Of a DNA stretch of 46,226 nt, positions 1-8,321 are shown piece after piece. Numbering within the stretch: the first letter of the stretch is position 1; every line of letters starts with the position of its first letter. Both the position numbers and the translations under genes were made by a program. The DNA lies in assembly GCA_002341185.1 (NCBI GenBank), contig DDNP01000006.1:38398-84623 (forward strand), in the 5' to 3' direction. Under the pieces are notes generated by a model. That model saw nothing but the letters and a program-made list of their open reading frames with translations, had not been told where the DNA came from and ran no database searches. Origin of the DNA: Candidatus Neomicrothrix sp. UBA2517. Lineage in GTDB: Bacteria > Actinomycetota > Acidimicrobiia > Acidimicrobiales > UBA8592.

Positions 1-66
1 TATTTGAATCGTGCCTATCAAACGAGAAAAAGTTTGTGAACGTTGTGTTACATGAAATTATCTTGC

Positions 67-96
67 TTGACATCAGAAAATAATAGTCATTATTAT
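67..96 (+). promoter_or_regulatory. Promoter of the tetR-diiron operon
   Basis: A perfect -35 box TTGACA lies at 67-72. After an 18-bp spacer comes TATTAT at 91-96, followed by a strong ribosome-binding site (AAAGGAGG, 101-108) and the ATG at 113. The -10 box lies inside the palindrome at 74-99, so a bound repressor would block RNA polymerase. This is read from sequence only; the transcription start is not known. Confidence 0.6.
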
Positions 97-99
97 CTG
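74..99. promoter_or_regulatory. Palindromic operator overlapping the tetR promoter
   Basis: A 26-bp inverted repeat with outer CAGA/TCTG and inner AATAAT/ATTATT arms; 10 of 13 positions pair. It spans the spacer and the -10 box. It may be the autoregulatory site of the downstream TetR protein. However, its central 18 bases (79-96) match the palindrome at 40331-40353 with one mismatch, so a different, shared regulator such as a Fur-family metal sensor is also possible. Confidence 0.55.
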
Positions 100-112
100 T
101 AAAGGAGGATGA

Positions 113-730
113 ATGCCAAAGCACATAGATGAAGATCTTCTAATAAATGCCGCAGTTGAGGTTTTCGCTGAACGTGGTTATGACGGCGCTGGCGTTGCTG
201 AGATTGCTCGGCGAGCCGGTGTCACCACTGGTGCTATCTATAGTAGATATTCCGGAAAGTCAGAGTTGCTTTTGGAAGCTATAAACAGATCTTTTGCGAG
301 GCATATCGGCGAAATTCTCGCAATGGCTATTGAAGACTCAAACAATCTGAAGGACAAGAGTGGTTTTGGTCCGCTTGGGCTAATTGGGGATATGACGGAG
401 AAGGTCTCAACTACGCATGAAGCATTATTCTTAGAAGCTGTTGTCGCAAGTAGCCGAGATGAAAAAATAGCAACAATGATCAATAAAAGAATTGAGAACG
501 GTGCAGTATTTATTAGCAAAAGAATTGATGCACTCAAAGCAAATGGACGAGTTAGCTCACAATTTGATACTGATGCCCTCAAAACCTATATAATCGCAAT
601 GAGTTTGGGGTTTTCTATTTTGCGAGCAGTGAATTACAAAATGCCTGCGAAAGACGATTGGCAACAGGTAATTAAGCAAACACAAGACGGTATTCGAAAC
701 GTAGCAGGAGAAACAAATGACAACAACTGA
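113..730 (+). CDS. TetR/AcrR family transcriptional regulator
   Basis: A 205-residue protein of normal TetR length. The N-terminal helix-turn-helix lies at about residues 27-46 (GVAEIARRAGVTTGAIYSRY), followed by the usual helical ligand-binding region, which is too variable to predict an inducer. The ATG at 113 is fixed by a strong AAAGGAGG site. Its 3' end overlaps the following diiron gene by 14 bases, so the two are co-transcribed and probably translationally coupled. That makes regulation of the diiron gene, and of itself, its likely job. Family assignment is firm; the ligand is unknown. Confidence 0.9.
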   Translation: MPKHIDEDLLINAAVEVFAERGYDGAGVAEIARRAGVTTGAIYSRYSGKSELLLEAINRSFARHIGEILAMAIEDSNNLKDKSGFGPLGLIGDMTEKVSTTHEALFLEAVVASSRDEKIATMINKRIENGAVFISKRIDALKANGRVSSQFDTDALKTYIIAMSLGFSILRAVNYKMPAKDDWQQVIKQTQDGIRNVAGETNDNN

Positions 731-1859
731 GCCTAGAACCGAACAAGAAATTCTTGATAGAGAATTTATAGATGATGTGGATGCAATCGCTGAATTTAAT
801 CCGGACCCCGAAGAAGTTCTGCATGCCGTGAAGGATCAGGCAGATGCACTGTTCACGTGGGACTACTCAAAAGGTGAAAGGCCAAGGCTTGACAAGCTTT
901 ATGAAAAGGCAAAAGTCTCGCAGTGGAATGCACAAACTGACCTTGACTGGTCAATAGAAGTTGACCCGCTTGAAGCATTTAGCATTTTTACTGAATCCTC
1001 GAATGTCAACACAGGGCATTGGACAGAGCATCCAGACTCTCCTGCCAAGAACTGGGGAGACAAAGAATGGGATCAATTCAGCATAGAATCCTTTGCTTGG
1101 AGACTGTCCCAATTTAAACACGGCGAACAAGGCGCATTGCTTTGCACTGCAAAAATTGTGGAAACAGTTCCATGGATAGACGCAAAGTATTACGCAGCGA
1201 CACAAGTTGTTGATGAAGCACGACACGTTGAGGTATTTGAGAAATATATTGATGAAAAAGTTGGAGTTCGATATCCGGTAAACCCTCATTTACAACTACT
1301 TCTTGATGACATCATCAATGACAGTCGGTGGGACATGACTTACCTTGGTATGCAAATAATGGTTGAGGGTCTTGCTCTTGCAGCATTTGGTATGATGCAC
1401 CAAGTAACTACTGAACCGCTTCTCAAAAAATTATTGAGATATGTTATGAGCGATGAAGCTAGGCACGTAGCCTTCGGTGTTCTTAGCCTCCAAGAGATTT
1501 ACCAAGACATGACAGCGAAAGAAATCAGAGAGCGACAAGAGTTTGCATTTGAAGCAGGAATTAGGATGCGAGACCGACTCCTCCAACAAGAAGTATGGGA
1601 CAGAATGGGATGCGACGTTAAAAAAGCCGTGAAGCATGGACTCGACATTCCTGAAGAGGATGACCTCTTTAACCAACTGCTTTTCTCAAAGATTGTCCCT
1701 AACTGCAGGAAACTTGGTCTTCTTGATGCTGGAGACGGCTGGCTTCGAAAAAAATACACAGAAATAGGAGTCATAGAACTCGAGCATCTTGAAGATACCG
1801 GAGAGGAATACTCCACTTTCTCAATTGATGACGAGCAGTTGGCTTCGAACCCAAGCTAA
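717..1859 (+). CDS. Ferritin-like diiron protein, probable oxygenase
   Basis: A 380-residue protein with a duplicated helix motif DEARH at about residues 166-170 and 246-250. Partner glutamates near 137 and 207 complete the E...ExxH / E...ExxH pattern of a carboxylate-bridged diiron site. Related actinobacterial proteins are annotated as ferritin-like, AurF-like or R2-like oxidases. The reaction here cannot be named: it could be oxidation of a fatty acid, aromatic amine or other lipophilic substrate. No signal peptide is visible, so it is probably cytosolic. It starts inside the end of the tetR gene and shares its promoter. Fold and metal site are confident; substrate is not. Confidence 0.75.
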   Translation: MTTTEPRTEQEILDREFIDDVDAIAEFNPDPEEVLHAVKDQADALFTWDYSKGERPRLDKLYEKAKVSQWNAQTDLDWSIEVDPLEAFSIFTESSNVNTGHWTEHPDSPAKNWGDKEWDQFSIESFAWRLSQFKHGEQGALLCTAKIVETVPWIDAKYYAATQVVDEARHVEVFEKYIDEKVGVRYPVNPHLQLLLDDIINDSRWDMTYLGMQIMVEGLALAAFGMMHQVTTEPLLKKLLRYVMSDEARHVAFGVLSLQEIYQDMTAKEIRERQEFAFEAGIRMRDRLLQQEVWDRMGCDVKKAVKHGLDIPEEDDLFNQLLFSKIVPNCRKLGLLDAGDGWLRKKYTEIGVIELEHLEDTGEEYSTFSIDDEQLASNPS

Positions 1860-1915
1860 AAAATCAACGTCCCAAAGTCTCACACGTATCGGGGCAGTCG
1901 GATCAAATCCAATAA

Positions 1916-2005
1916 CTATGAATTCCGACCCAAATTAGGTTTGCGGCCGTGATTAGCTTTCTTCCGACGCGCATTGGCTTTCTTCTTCTGTGTTCGCTTT
2001 GACAT
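1916..2005 (-). CDS. Small ribosomal-type protein, bL37-like
   Basis: A 29-residue, highly basic protein, MSKRTQKKKANARRKKANHG followed by RKPNLGRNS. From memory it resembles the actinobacterial large-subunit protein bL37 of mycobacteria, which also begins M-[SA]-K-R-G/T and shares the K-A-N-H-G-[KR]-[RK]-P-N core. A clear GGAGGGATC ribosome-binding site precedes the ATG at 2005. It lies between the diiron gene (convergent) and ychF (divergent). It is shorter than most gene callers' cutoffs. Identification rests on the motif match, length and charge. Confidence 0.75.
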   Translation of the reverse strand: MSKRTQKKKANARRKKANHGRKPNLGRNS

Positions 2006-2077
2006 GATCCCTCCGAATCTCATATTACTTTATCGGGACTATCAACAACTGACGACTTGTGCGGGTAGCCTCTCACA

Positions 2078-3151
2078 ATGGAAAAGTTTGGATTCGTTGG
2101 ATTACCCAACGCTGGCAAGTCATCACTTTACAATGCATTGACAGGTGCTTCAGCTTTAGCAGCGCCCTATGCCTTTGCAACAACGGACCCAAATGTCGGT
2201 GTAGCGAAAGTTCCAGATCATAGACTTAATCAATTGGCATCAATGAGCGAATCGAAATCGGTAGTACCTGCAAGCGTTCAATTCACAGATATTGGAGGTC
2301 TCGTCGAAGGGGCAAGCAAAGGAGAAGGTTTAGGAAATCAGTTTTTAGGAAACATAAGAGAAGTAGATGCGATCGTATATGTATTACGTGCATTTGAGGA
2401 CGAAGACGTGCCAGGGATCTCTGACCCTCTGGAGCAACTCCGAGTTTTAGAAATTGAGTTGACCCTTGCTGATCTAGAATCAGTCGAAAAACATGCGACG
2501 AAAAAAATCAAAGCCGCCAAGCTTGACAAATCATTAGTTGATGAAGTCAGCGCTCTCGAAGAGGCACTTGAGACTCTCGGAGAAGGAATCCCACTCTATA
2601 GAGGTAACCTTTCGCAGGAAAAGATAGACCTGCTTCATCCTTATTTTCTATTAACCACAAAACCTGTAATGGCGATTGTCAATGTCGGAGAAGATAACAT
2701 AACTAACCAAGATCCTGTCAAGAAAGTAAAAACAGAACTAGGAGAAAATTCGGACGTTATCGGAGTCTGCATACAGCTAGAAGCGGAAACCAGCCAACTT
2801 CCTCAAGACGAGCGTGCCGAAATATTGGATGCACTTGGCTTAGGAGAAGGAGCGTTACCTAGATTCATTCAACGGGCATATCATATTCTTGGGTTACGAA
2901 CCTTTCTCACAACCGGTGAAAAAGAAAGCAGAGCATGGACGTTCAGAAAAGGTTCAACTGCACCTGAAGCAGCCGGTCGAATACATACTGATTTCCAAAA
3001 GGGATTTATTAGAGCAGAAACCATTCAATGGGACCGCCTACTAGATGCAGGAGGATGGGCTCAAGCTAAAGAGGATGGCAACATTCGAGTAGAGGGTAAA
3101 GATTACATTGTCCAAGACGGAGATGTAATGGAATTTAGATTTAACGTATGA
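2078..3151 (+). CDS. ychF: Redox-regulated ribosome-binding ATPase YchF
   Basis: An Obg-related P-loop NTPase, 357 residues, close to the usual length of about 363. The P-loop GLPNAGKSS is at residues 8-16 and the switch II DIGG at 71-74. The NVGE element takes the place of the GTP-specific NKxD motif, in keeping with the ATP preference of YchF. The C-terminal TGS domain covers about the last 80 residues. YchF binds 70S ribosomes and takes part in the oxidative stress response. The gene is followed by a 56-bp gap and then rsmI. Confidence 0.95.
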   Translation: MEKFGFVGLPNAGKSSLYNALTGASALAAPYAFATTDPNVGVAKVPDHRLNQLASMSESKSVVPASVQFTDIGGLVEGASKGEGLGNQFLGNIREVDAIVYVLRAFEDEDVPGISDPLEQLRVLEIELTLADLESVEKHATKKIKAAKLDKSLVDEVSALEEALETLGEGIPLYRGNLSQEKIDLLHPYFLLTTKPVMAIVNVGEDNITNQDPVKKVKTELGENSDVIGVCIQLEAETSQLPQDERAEILDALGLGEGALPRFIQRAYHILGLRTFLTTGEKESRAWTFRKGSTAPEAAGRIHTDFQKGFIRAETIQWDRLLDAGGWAQAKEDGNIRVEGKDYIVQDGDVMEFRFNV

Positions 3152-3207
3152 TCAAATAAGAGTCCAAACGAACAACTCCAAATACACAAAACTGGCAGAA
3201 GCAGACG

Positions 3208-4065
3208 ATGGAAACTCAAAATACAACAAAGGGTGCAGCATTAGTCATTGTAGGAACTCCGATTGGAAACCTTGGCGACATATCTGATAGAGCCATAAGA
3301 GAATTAAAAGAAGCTGACCTGATTTGTTGTGAAGATACGAGACGCACAGGGAAGCTCCTTAAATTATTGGACATAGTTCCGCGCCCAAACCTGAGTGTGC
3401 TAAACGAACATACAGAGAAAATAAAAAGCCGAGAAATAATACAAAAAATAAAAAGCGGGTCACGAATAGCTTTAGTCACTGACGCTGGAATGCCTGGAAT
3501 AGCTGACCCAGGTGAATACCTGATCAAATATGCAATTGAGAATCAAGTAAAATTAGAAATAATTCCTGGACCCACCGCTGGAGTAGTAGCCCTAATAGCT
3601 AGCGGGTTACCGTCGTCAAGATTTGTTTTCCAGGGTTTCCTTCCACGGAAGGGGATAGAACGGCAACAACGCCTGACTGAGATAGCTTGCGAGGAAAAGA
3701 CAACAATAATGTTTGAGAGCGGCAAGCGACTTGCTAGAACGCTGGAAGATCTGAAGAATACGTGTGGTGAGGCACGTGACGTTGTCATCGCACGCGAATT
3801 AACCAAACTCCATGAAGAGATCCATCGAGGTGACTTATCTTCTATGAACAAAAAAGTTCAAACAATATCCAACAAAGGTGAGTTCGTGCTGGTAATTTCA
3901 GGCTCCCAAATCAATACGGATATAGATGACGCAACATTAATAGAAGAGCTGCGCAAAGCTATTAACACAGGTAGAACAAAGCGAGACGCAGTCAAAGAAC
4001 TGGCAGGCAAATATTCCATTAGCAAAAGAAGAATTTACGAGCTTTCAATCGAAATATCTGACTGA
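3208..4065 (+). CDS. rsmI: 16S rRNA (cytidine-1402-2'-O)-methyltransferase RsmI
   Basis: A 285-residue tetrapyrrole-methylase-fold enzyme. The N-terminal TPIGNLGD motif is at about 17-24, followed by the CEDTRRT segment, GMPGIADPGE, the IPGPTAGV SAM-binding region and ARELTKLHEE, all hallmarks of RsmI. It 2'-O-methylates C1402 of 16S rRNA in the decoding centre using S-adenosylmethionine. It immediately precedes metG, as in many actinobacteria. Confidence 0.95.
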   Translation: METQNTTKGAALVIVGTPIGNLGDISDRAIRELKEADLICCEDTRRTGKLLKLLDIVPRPNLSVLNEHTEKIKSREIIQKIKSGSRIALVTDAGMPGIADPGEYLIKYAIENQVKLEIIPGPTAGVVALIASGLPSSRFVFQGFLPRKGIERQQRLTEIACEEKTTIMFESGKRLARTLEDLKNTCGEARDVVIARELTKLHEEIHRGDLSSMNKKVQTISNKGEFVLVISGSQINTDIDDATLIEELRKAINTGRTKRDAVKELAGKYSISKRRIYELSIEISD

Positions 4066-4111
4066 TACTGATAACGCCCACAACGCAGATACGAAACGGT
4101 AGTCTATACAC

Positions 4112-5746
4112 ATGAATACACCCGTCCTCGTCGCTGTCGCGTGGCCCTACGCTTCCGGTTCCCGTCACCTTGGGCACCTAGCAGGCGCGTACCTTCCGGC
4201 TGATATCTTTGCTCGTCATCAAAGAATGATAGGAAATAACGTTCTAATGGTTAGTGGCTCAGATGTTCATGGCACCCCGATCACAGTAAGAGCTGACGCT
4301 GAAGGAGTTACTCCTCAAGATATCGTTGACAAGTATCACAATGAATTCTTATCTCAGTGGGACCAATTAGGGATTAGTTGGGATCTTTACACAACAACAG
4401 GAACAGAACACCACGCAAACGTAACTCAAGAAATGTTTCTCGCTCAATTAGCTAATGGCCATATTGATAGAAGAACATCAACTCAACTATATGATCCTCA
4501 AGCAAAGAGGTTCCTCCCAGACCGCTACGTAGAAGGAATTTGCCCTCACTGCGGCTATGAGGAGGCACGCGGTGATCAATGCGATGAATGCGGGAAAACC
4601 TATGATGCAGTTGAGTTAATATCCCCAAGGTCAAAATTCTCTAATGCAATACCAGAACCAAGAGAAACCGAACACTTTTATTTTAAATACTCAAATTTTA
4701 ATAATGCCTTAAAAGAATTTCTAGAAAGAAAAACTGGTTGGCGTAATCATGTACTTAACTTTGCTAAAGGATGGGTTAATGAAGAGGGTCTTATTGATAG
4801 GGCCATCACAAGAGATTTAGATTGGGGAGTTAAGCTTCCTGTTGATGACTTGGGGGATGGGAAAAGGATTTACGTCTGGTACGACGCAGTAATCGGTTAC
4901 CTTTCGGCTTCGCAGGAATGGGCAAGTACAACAGAAAACCCTGATAACTGGAAAGATTGGTGGCATAATGATTCATCACGCCACGTCTATTTTATTGGGA
5001 AAGATAATATCCCGTTCCACGCTTTATTTTGGCCAGCGCAACTAATGGGAGTTCAGGACTCAATAGGAGGTTCATCGTTACATCTACCCGATGACATTCC
5101 TGCAAATCAATATGTGACGTTCAAAGGTGGCAAAGCCTCGGCAAGCAGAGGTGTGGGCTTAACGATTACTGAAGGGTTGGAAAAATATCAGCCAGACGCT
5201 CTTCGATATGCGTTAGCAGCCAATTTCCCAGAACAAGCCGATACCGAAATTTCTAATGATGAAATCACAAGAAGGATTAATGAAGAACTTGTTGCTAATT
5301 GGGGAAACCTAGTCAACAGAGTTTTAGCAATGACCTATAAAAACGCCGAACAAGCTATTCCTTCTTCCGGAGAATTAACAGAAGACGATGACAAGCTACT
5401 GCAACTCGTAGACAGCGCATTAGAGACAGCAGCTTCACAATTCGATCAGGTTGAACTTCGTGCAGCATTGCGAACAGCGATGGAAGCGGCCAAAGAAACA
5501 AACAAGTACCTTAACGCAACTGAACCTTGGAAGGTAGTAAAAGAAGACCACCTAAGAGGACTAACGATTCTCTTTGTGGCGCTAAGCGCTATTAATGGAA
5601 TAAGAGTCATGTTCGCTCCATTCCTTCCATTCTCAACTCAAGAACTTAACCTCATACTGGGAGAAACAAAAGGTTGGATTCGGCAGGACCTAAACCCCGG
5701 CACGCCTCTAGCAAAACCTAAACCCCTCTTTCGAAAAGTCGAGTAA
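4112..5746 (+). CDS. metG: Methionyl-tRNA synthetase
   Basis: A class I synthetase of 544 residues that charges tRNA-Met. The HIGH-type signature is HLGH at 19-22. The connective peptide carries a zinc knuckle with Cys144, 147, 157 and 160. The anticodon-binding helical domain follows residue 380. The KMSKS loop is altered to KASAS (341-345), so the second lysine is replaced by alanine. There is no C-terminal tRNA-binding (EMAPII-like) domain, so this is the short form. The stop codon is directly followed by tatD. The deviation in the KMSKS loop is discussed under findings. Confidence 0.95.
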   Translation: MNTPVLVAVAWPYASGSRHLGHLAGAYLPADIFARHQRMIGNNVLMVSGSDVHGTPITVRADAEGVTPQDIVDKYHNEFLSQWDQLGISWDLYTTTGTEHHANVTQEMFLAQLANGHIDRRTSTQLYDPQAKRFLPDRYVEGICPHCGYEEARGDQCDECGKTYDAVELISPRSKFSNAIPEPRETEHFYFKYSNFNNALKEFLERKTGWRNHVLNFAKGWVNEEGLIDRAITRDLDWGVKLPVDDLGDGKRIYVWYDAVIGYLSASQEWASTTENPDNWKDWWHNDSSRHVYFIGKDNIPFHALFWPAQLMGVQDSIGGSSLHLPDDIPANQYVTFKGGKASASRGVGLTITEGLEKYQPDALRYALAANFPEQADTEISNDEITRRINEELVANWGNLVNRVLAMTYKNAEQAIPSSGELTEDDDKLLQLVDSALETAASQFDQVELRAALRTAMEAAKETNKYLNATEPWKVVKEDHLRGLTILFVALSAINGIRVMFAPFLPFSTQELNLILGETKGWIRQDLNPGTPLAKPKPLFRKVE

Positions 5747-6535
5747 ATGAATTCTGAAAGTAACGAAAACCAATTGAAATGGGTCGATAACCATTGCCAT
5801 TTCGAAGAAGCCGATGACATATCGCAAGACCTTGATGAAGCAGCAAGTCAAGGTGTCCAAAAATTTATAGTGGTAGGAACAGATCTAGAAACATCGCGAA
5901 AAGCTCAAGAGTTCGCACAAGTATTTAGCGGAAAAATATATGCTACAGCGGGGGTTCACCCTCACGAGGCAATCCATGGGGTAAGTGGCATTAAGGAATT
6001 ACTAGCTGAGAGCACATTTGTCGCAGTGGGGGAATGCGGCCTTGATCATTATTACGACCACTCTCCTCCGGAAGAGCAAAAGAAGGTATTTCGTCAACAG
6101 ATTACTTTTGCTCATGACTATGATCTTCCACTAGTTATCCATACTAGAGAAGCTTGGCCTGAAACTTTTAGCATCTTAGATGAGATGGGAGTTCCACCTA
6201 AAACGGTATTTCATTGTTTCACCGGAGGTCCTCAAGAAGCGGAATTGGCATTGGAGAGAGGAGCCCTACTTTCTTTCTCTGGAATAGTCACATTCAATAA
6301 TGCTGATGAACTCAGACAAGCATTGAAAATAACTCCTTTAGAAAGAATAATGATCGAAACTGACTCACCATACCTGACGCCTGAACCGAATCGTGGAAAG
6401 AAAAATCGCCCTAAATATCTTCCTCACATCGGCGTAAAAATCGCCGACGAACTTGGACTCGATCTAACAACTCTCTCTGATATCACATGGTCAAACACGC
6501 ACAAATTTTATAATTTGGATCTCTCAACTGATTAA
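5747..6535 (+). CDS. tatD: TatD-family metal-dependent hydrolase / DNase
   Basis: A 262-residue TIM-barrel hydrolase. The metal ligands are visible: H16 and H18 in DNHCHF, a glutamate in GECGLDHYY, histidines in VIHTREA and FHCFTGG, and an aspartate in ETDSPYLTPEPNRGK. TatD proteins are 3'-5' exonucleases and some have D-Tyr-tRNA deacylase activity. The ATG directly abuts the metG stop codon, giving tight co-expression. The metG-tatD pairing is standard in actinobacteria and firmicutes. Confidence 0.92.
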   Translation: MNSESNENQLKWVDNHCHFEEADDISQDLDEAASQGVQKFIVVGTDLETSRKAQEFAQVFSGKIYATAGVHPHEAIHGVSGIKELLAESTFVAVGECGLDHYYDHSPPEEQKKVFRQQITFAHDYDLPLVIHTREAWPETFSILDEMGVPPKTVFHCFTGGPQEAELALERGALLSFSGIVTFNNADELRQALKITPLERIMIETDSPYLTPEPNRGKKNRPKYLPHIGVKIADELGLDLTTLSDITWSNTHKFYNLDLSTD

Positions 6536-6605
6536 AACTAACCACGGAGTAGTTGAAGGTTGCCTTTTGGGTCCACTCCGGATCATAATAAGAGCAGTCG
6601 GGCGG

Positions 6606-6617
6606 AGGTAGAGACCT
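6606..6617 (+). promoter_or_regulatory. Hairpin enclosing a Shine-Dalgarno sequence
   Basis: AGGT (6606-6609) and ACCT (6614-6617) can pair around a four-base loop, and the GGAGGT ribosome-binding sequence (6604-6609) lies in the 5' arm. A CTG codon, in frame with the downstream wall-hydrolase gene, begins at 6616, six bases after the Shine-Dalgarno. This suggests either an unusual CTG start or structured translation control. It is an inference from pairing only. Confidence 0.35.
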
Positions 6618-6651
6618 GCAAGAAGAAGTTGTATACCGGATTCTATATTCG

Positions 6652-7389
6652 TTGCGCTACCCAATAGTGGCGATAGCTATAACGCTACTAGCTATTGTCT
6701 CAGTCGTGGTATCGCTTACTGGGCCTGATGACGCGAATGAACTAGTTGGCGCCTTTAGTGCAGACCTAGTAGCCGATGACATCATCACTCCTGTACCCGA
6801 CGACGTGCTACCTCAGATCCAGGAGCGACCCAGACCGTTGTCAGCGGGCGCTATCGACATTGAAAAGATACAGAACGAATACAGAGAAACACTCCGACTT
6901 GAAGCAGTGACTGGAGACCTTTACACGCCAAATTTTGTTCCGAAAGGGAACCTAATCAGTTCTATAACTAGTTTCACACCCGCTAAAACAAAACCTGTAA
7001 TTAGACAACCAGCAAACCCTGAAATAGAGCAACCAATTCAACCCTCCCCTGACGAAACAGTAATTCCCCCAATTACTTTCATCCCTGCAGTTGAGCAGTG
7101 GAGGAATACTGTAAGTAGTGCAATCATTAGCTACGGTGGATCTGCATCAGATACAAATAGATTCCTTCGTATAATGCAGTGTGAAAGCATGGGGCAACCA
7201 GGAGCCACGAACGCATCAAGCGGCGCAGCTGGACTCATGCAACATATGCCTCAATATTGGGATCAGAGAGCAATTTCTGCAGGCTACTCCGGATATAGCC
7301 CCTACGATGCCGTAGCAAACATAAACGTAAGCGCATGGTTGATTTATCAAGCCTCAGGAGGGGGTTGGCAACATTGGGTCTGCCAATAA
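6652..7389 (+). CDS. Membrane-anchored or secreted lytic transglycosylase-like wall hydrolase
   Basis: From the TTG at 6652 this is a 245-residue protein. A hydrophobic N-terminal segment (about residues 4-22) serves as signal or anchor. A long Pro/Thr-rich linker follows (about 40-160), then a C-terminal SLT/lysozyme-like domain with the catalytic-type glutamate in IMQCES and the typical SSGAAGLMQHMPQYW motif. It would cleave peptidoglycan outside the membrane. It sits where mycobacteria carry rpfB, but no DUF348 or G5 domain is present. The start is uncertain: no ATG is in frame, TTG 6652 has a poor ribosome-binding site, and CTG 6616 has a good one and would add 12 residues. Confidence 0.8.
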   Translation: MRYPIVAIAITLLAIVSVVVSLTGPDDANELVGAFSADLVADDIITPVPDDVLPQIQERPRPLSAGAIDIEKIQNEYRETLRLEAVTGDLYTPNFVPKGNLISSITSFTPAKTKPVIRQPANPEIEQPIQPSPDETVIPPITFIPAVEQWRNTVSSAIISYGGSASDTNRFLRIMQCESMGQPGATNASSGAAGLMQHMPQYWDQRAISAGYSGYSPYDAVANINVSAWLIYQASGGGWQHWVCQ

Positions 7390-7466
7390 GTCATGCCGAA
7401 ATTAAAAATTAAATCTAATATCAGTGCTGTTAGACGGTACGAAGAAGCCAAAGAGGGTAACGATTA

Positions 7467-8321
7467 ATGGTCTTAGGAAAAACAGAGGTGAAGAGAATCA
7501 TGAAACAACATGATCTAAGTCCTTCGAGATCCTTGGGCCAGAACTTCGTTATTGACCCAAATACAATTCACCGTATTATTCGAGACGCTGATATAAAAAC
7601 CAACGAACAAATCATAGAAATCGGGCCTGGACTAGGGTGTCTCACATCTGAATTGTCACTTAATGCAAAAGTATTAGCTATTGAACTTGACCGTTACCTA
7701 ATCCCTGCTCTCGAGAGTGTACTAAATCAATACGGAACGAAAGAAAATGTAGAAATTATTCAACATGATGCTATGAAAATAGATTGGCAAAACTTTTTCT
7801 CATCAAGGCCTGGACAATGGAAAATGGTTGCGAATCTCCCATATAATATCGCAACTCCGCTTCTGTTAAAGATGCTTGAGAATGCACCTCAACTACAGGA
7901 AATATGTGTCATGGTTCAATGGGAAGTTGCTGAGCGATTCGCAGCCTCAACCCGAACAAAGTCATACGGAATTCCCTCCGTGAAAACACAGTACTGGGCT
8001 GATGTAAAAGTTCTTGGAAAAGTCTCTCCAAATGTATTTTTACCTGTTCCTAAAGTTGACTCTGCAATATTGAAAATTCGCCGAAAATCAATACCTCTAG
8101 CAGTTGACTATCAAAAATTCAGTCTCCTAGTCAAAACGGCTTTCCGGCACAGAAGAAAGATGCTTCGTAAATCGCTAATTCAATTCATTGAAACTAGTCA
8201 TTTCTCTATGGCTGAAATAGATCCTAAAGCAAGACCTGAGGAACTTTCTGTGGATGACTGGGTAAAGCTAACCAAAACTTTAACTACTGTAGAAGGTAAT
8301 GGAGGCGACTTAAATGTATGA
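7467..8321 (+). CDS. rsmA: 16S rRNA dimethyladenosine transferase RsmA (KsgA)
   Basis: A 284-residue Rossmann-fold methyltransferase. GQNFVIDPNTI is at about 24-34, motif I is EIGPGLGCLTSEL and the catalytic motif IV is NLPYNIATPLL. It dimethylates A1518 and A1519 of 16S rRNA late in small-subunit assembly. The ATG at 7467 follows an AGAGGGT ribosome-binding site. Its 3' end overlaps ispE by eight bases, the conserved actinobacterial rsmA-ispE arrangement. Confidence 0.95.
   Translation: MVLGKTEVKRIMKQHDLSPSRSLGQNFVIDPNTIHRIIRDADIKTNEQIIEIGPGLGCLTSELSLNAKVLAIELDRYLIPALESVLNQYGTKENVEIIQHDAMKIDWQNFFSSRPGQWKMVANLPYNIATPLLLKMLENAPQLQEICVMVQWEVAERFAASTRTKSYGIPSVKTQYWADVKVLGKVSPNVFLPVPKVDSAILKIRRKSIPLAVDYQKFSLLVKTAFRHRRKMLRKSLIQFIETSHFSMAEIDPKARPEELSVDDWVKLTKTLTTVEGNGGDLNV

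Noticed and set aside
6539..6651. Riboswitch (ydaO/c-di-AMP type) upstream of the wall hydrolase
   Set aside because: Such switches precede wall hydrolases in actinobacteria, but the stretch is only 113 bases and I could not match the conserved ydaO core. Only simple stems are supported.
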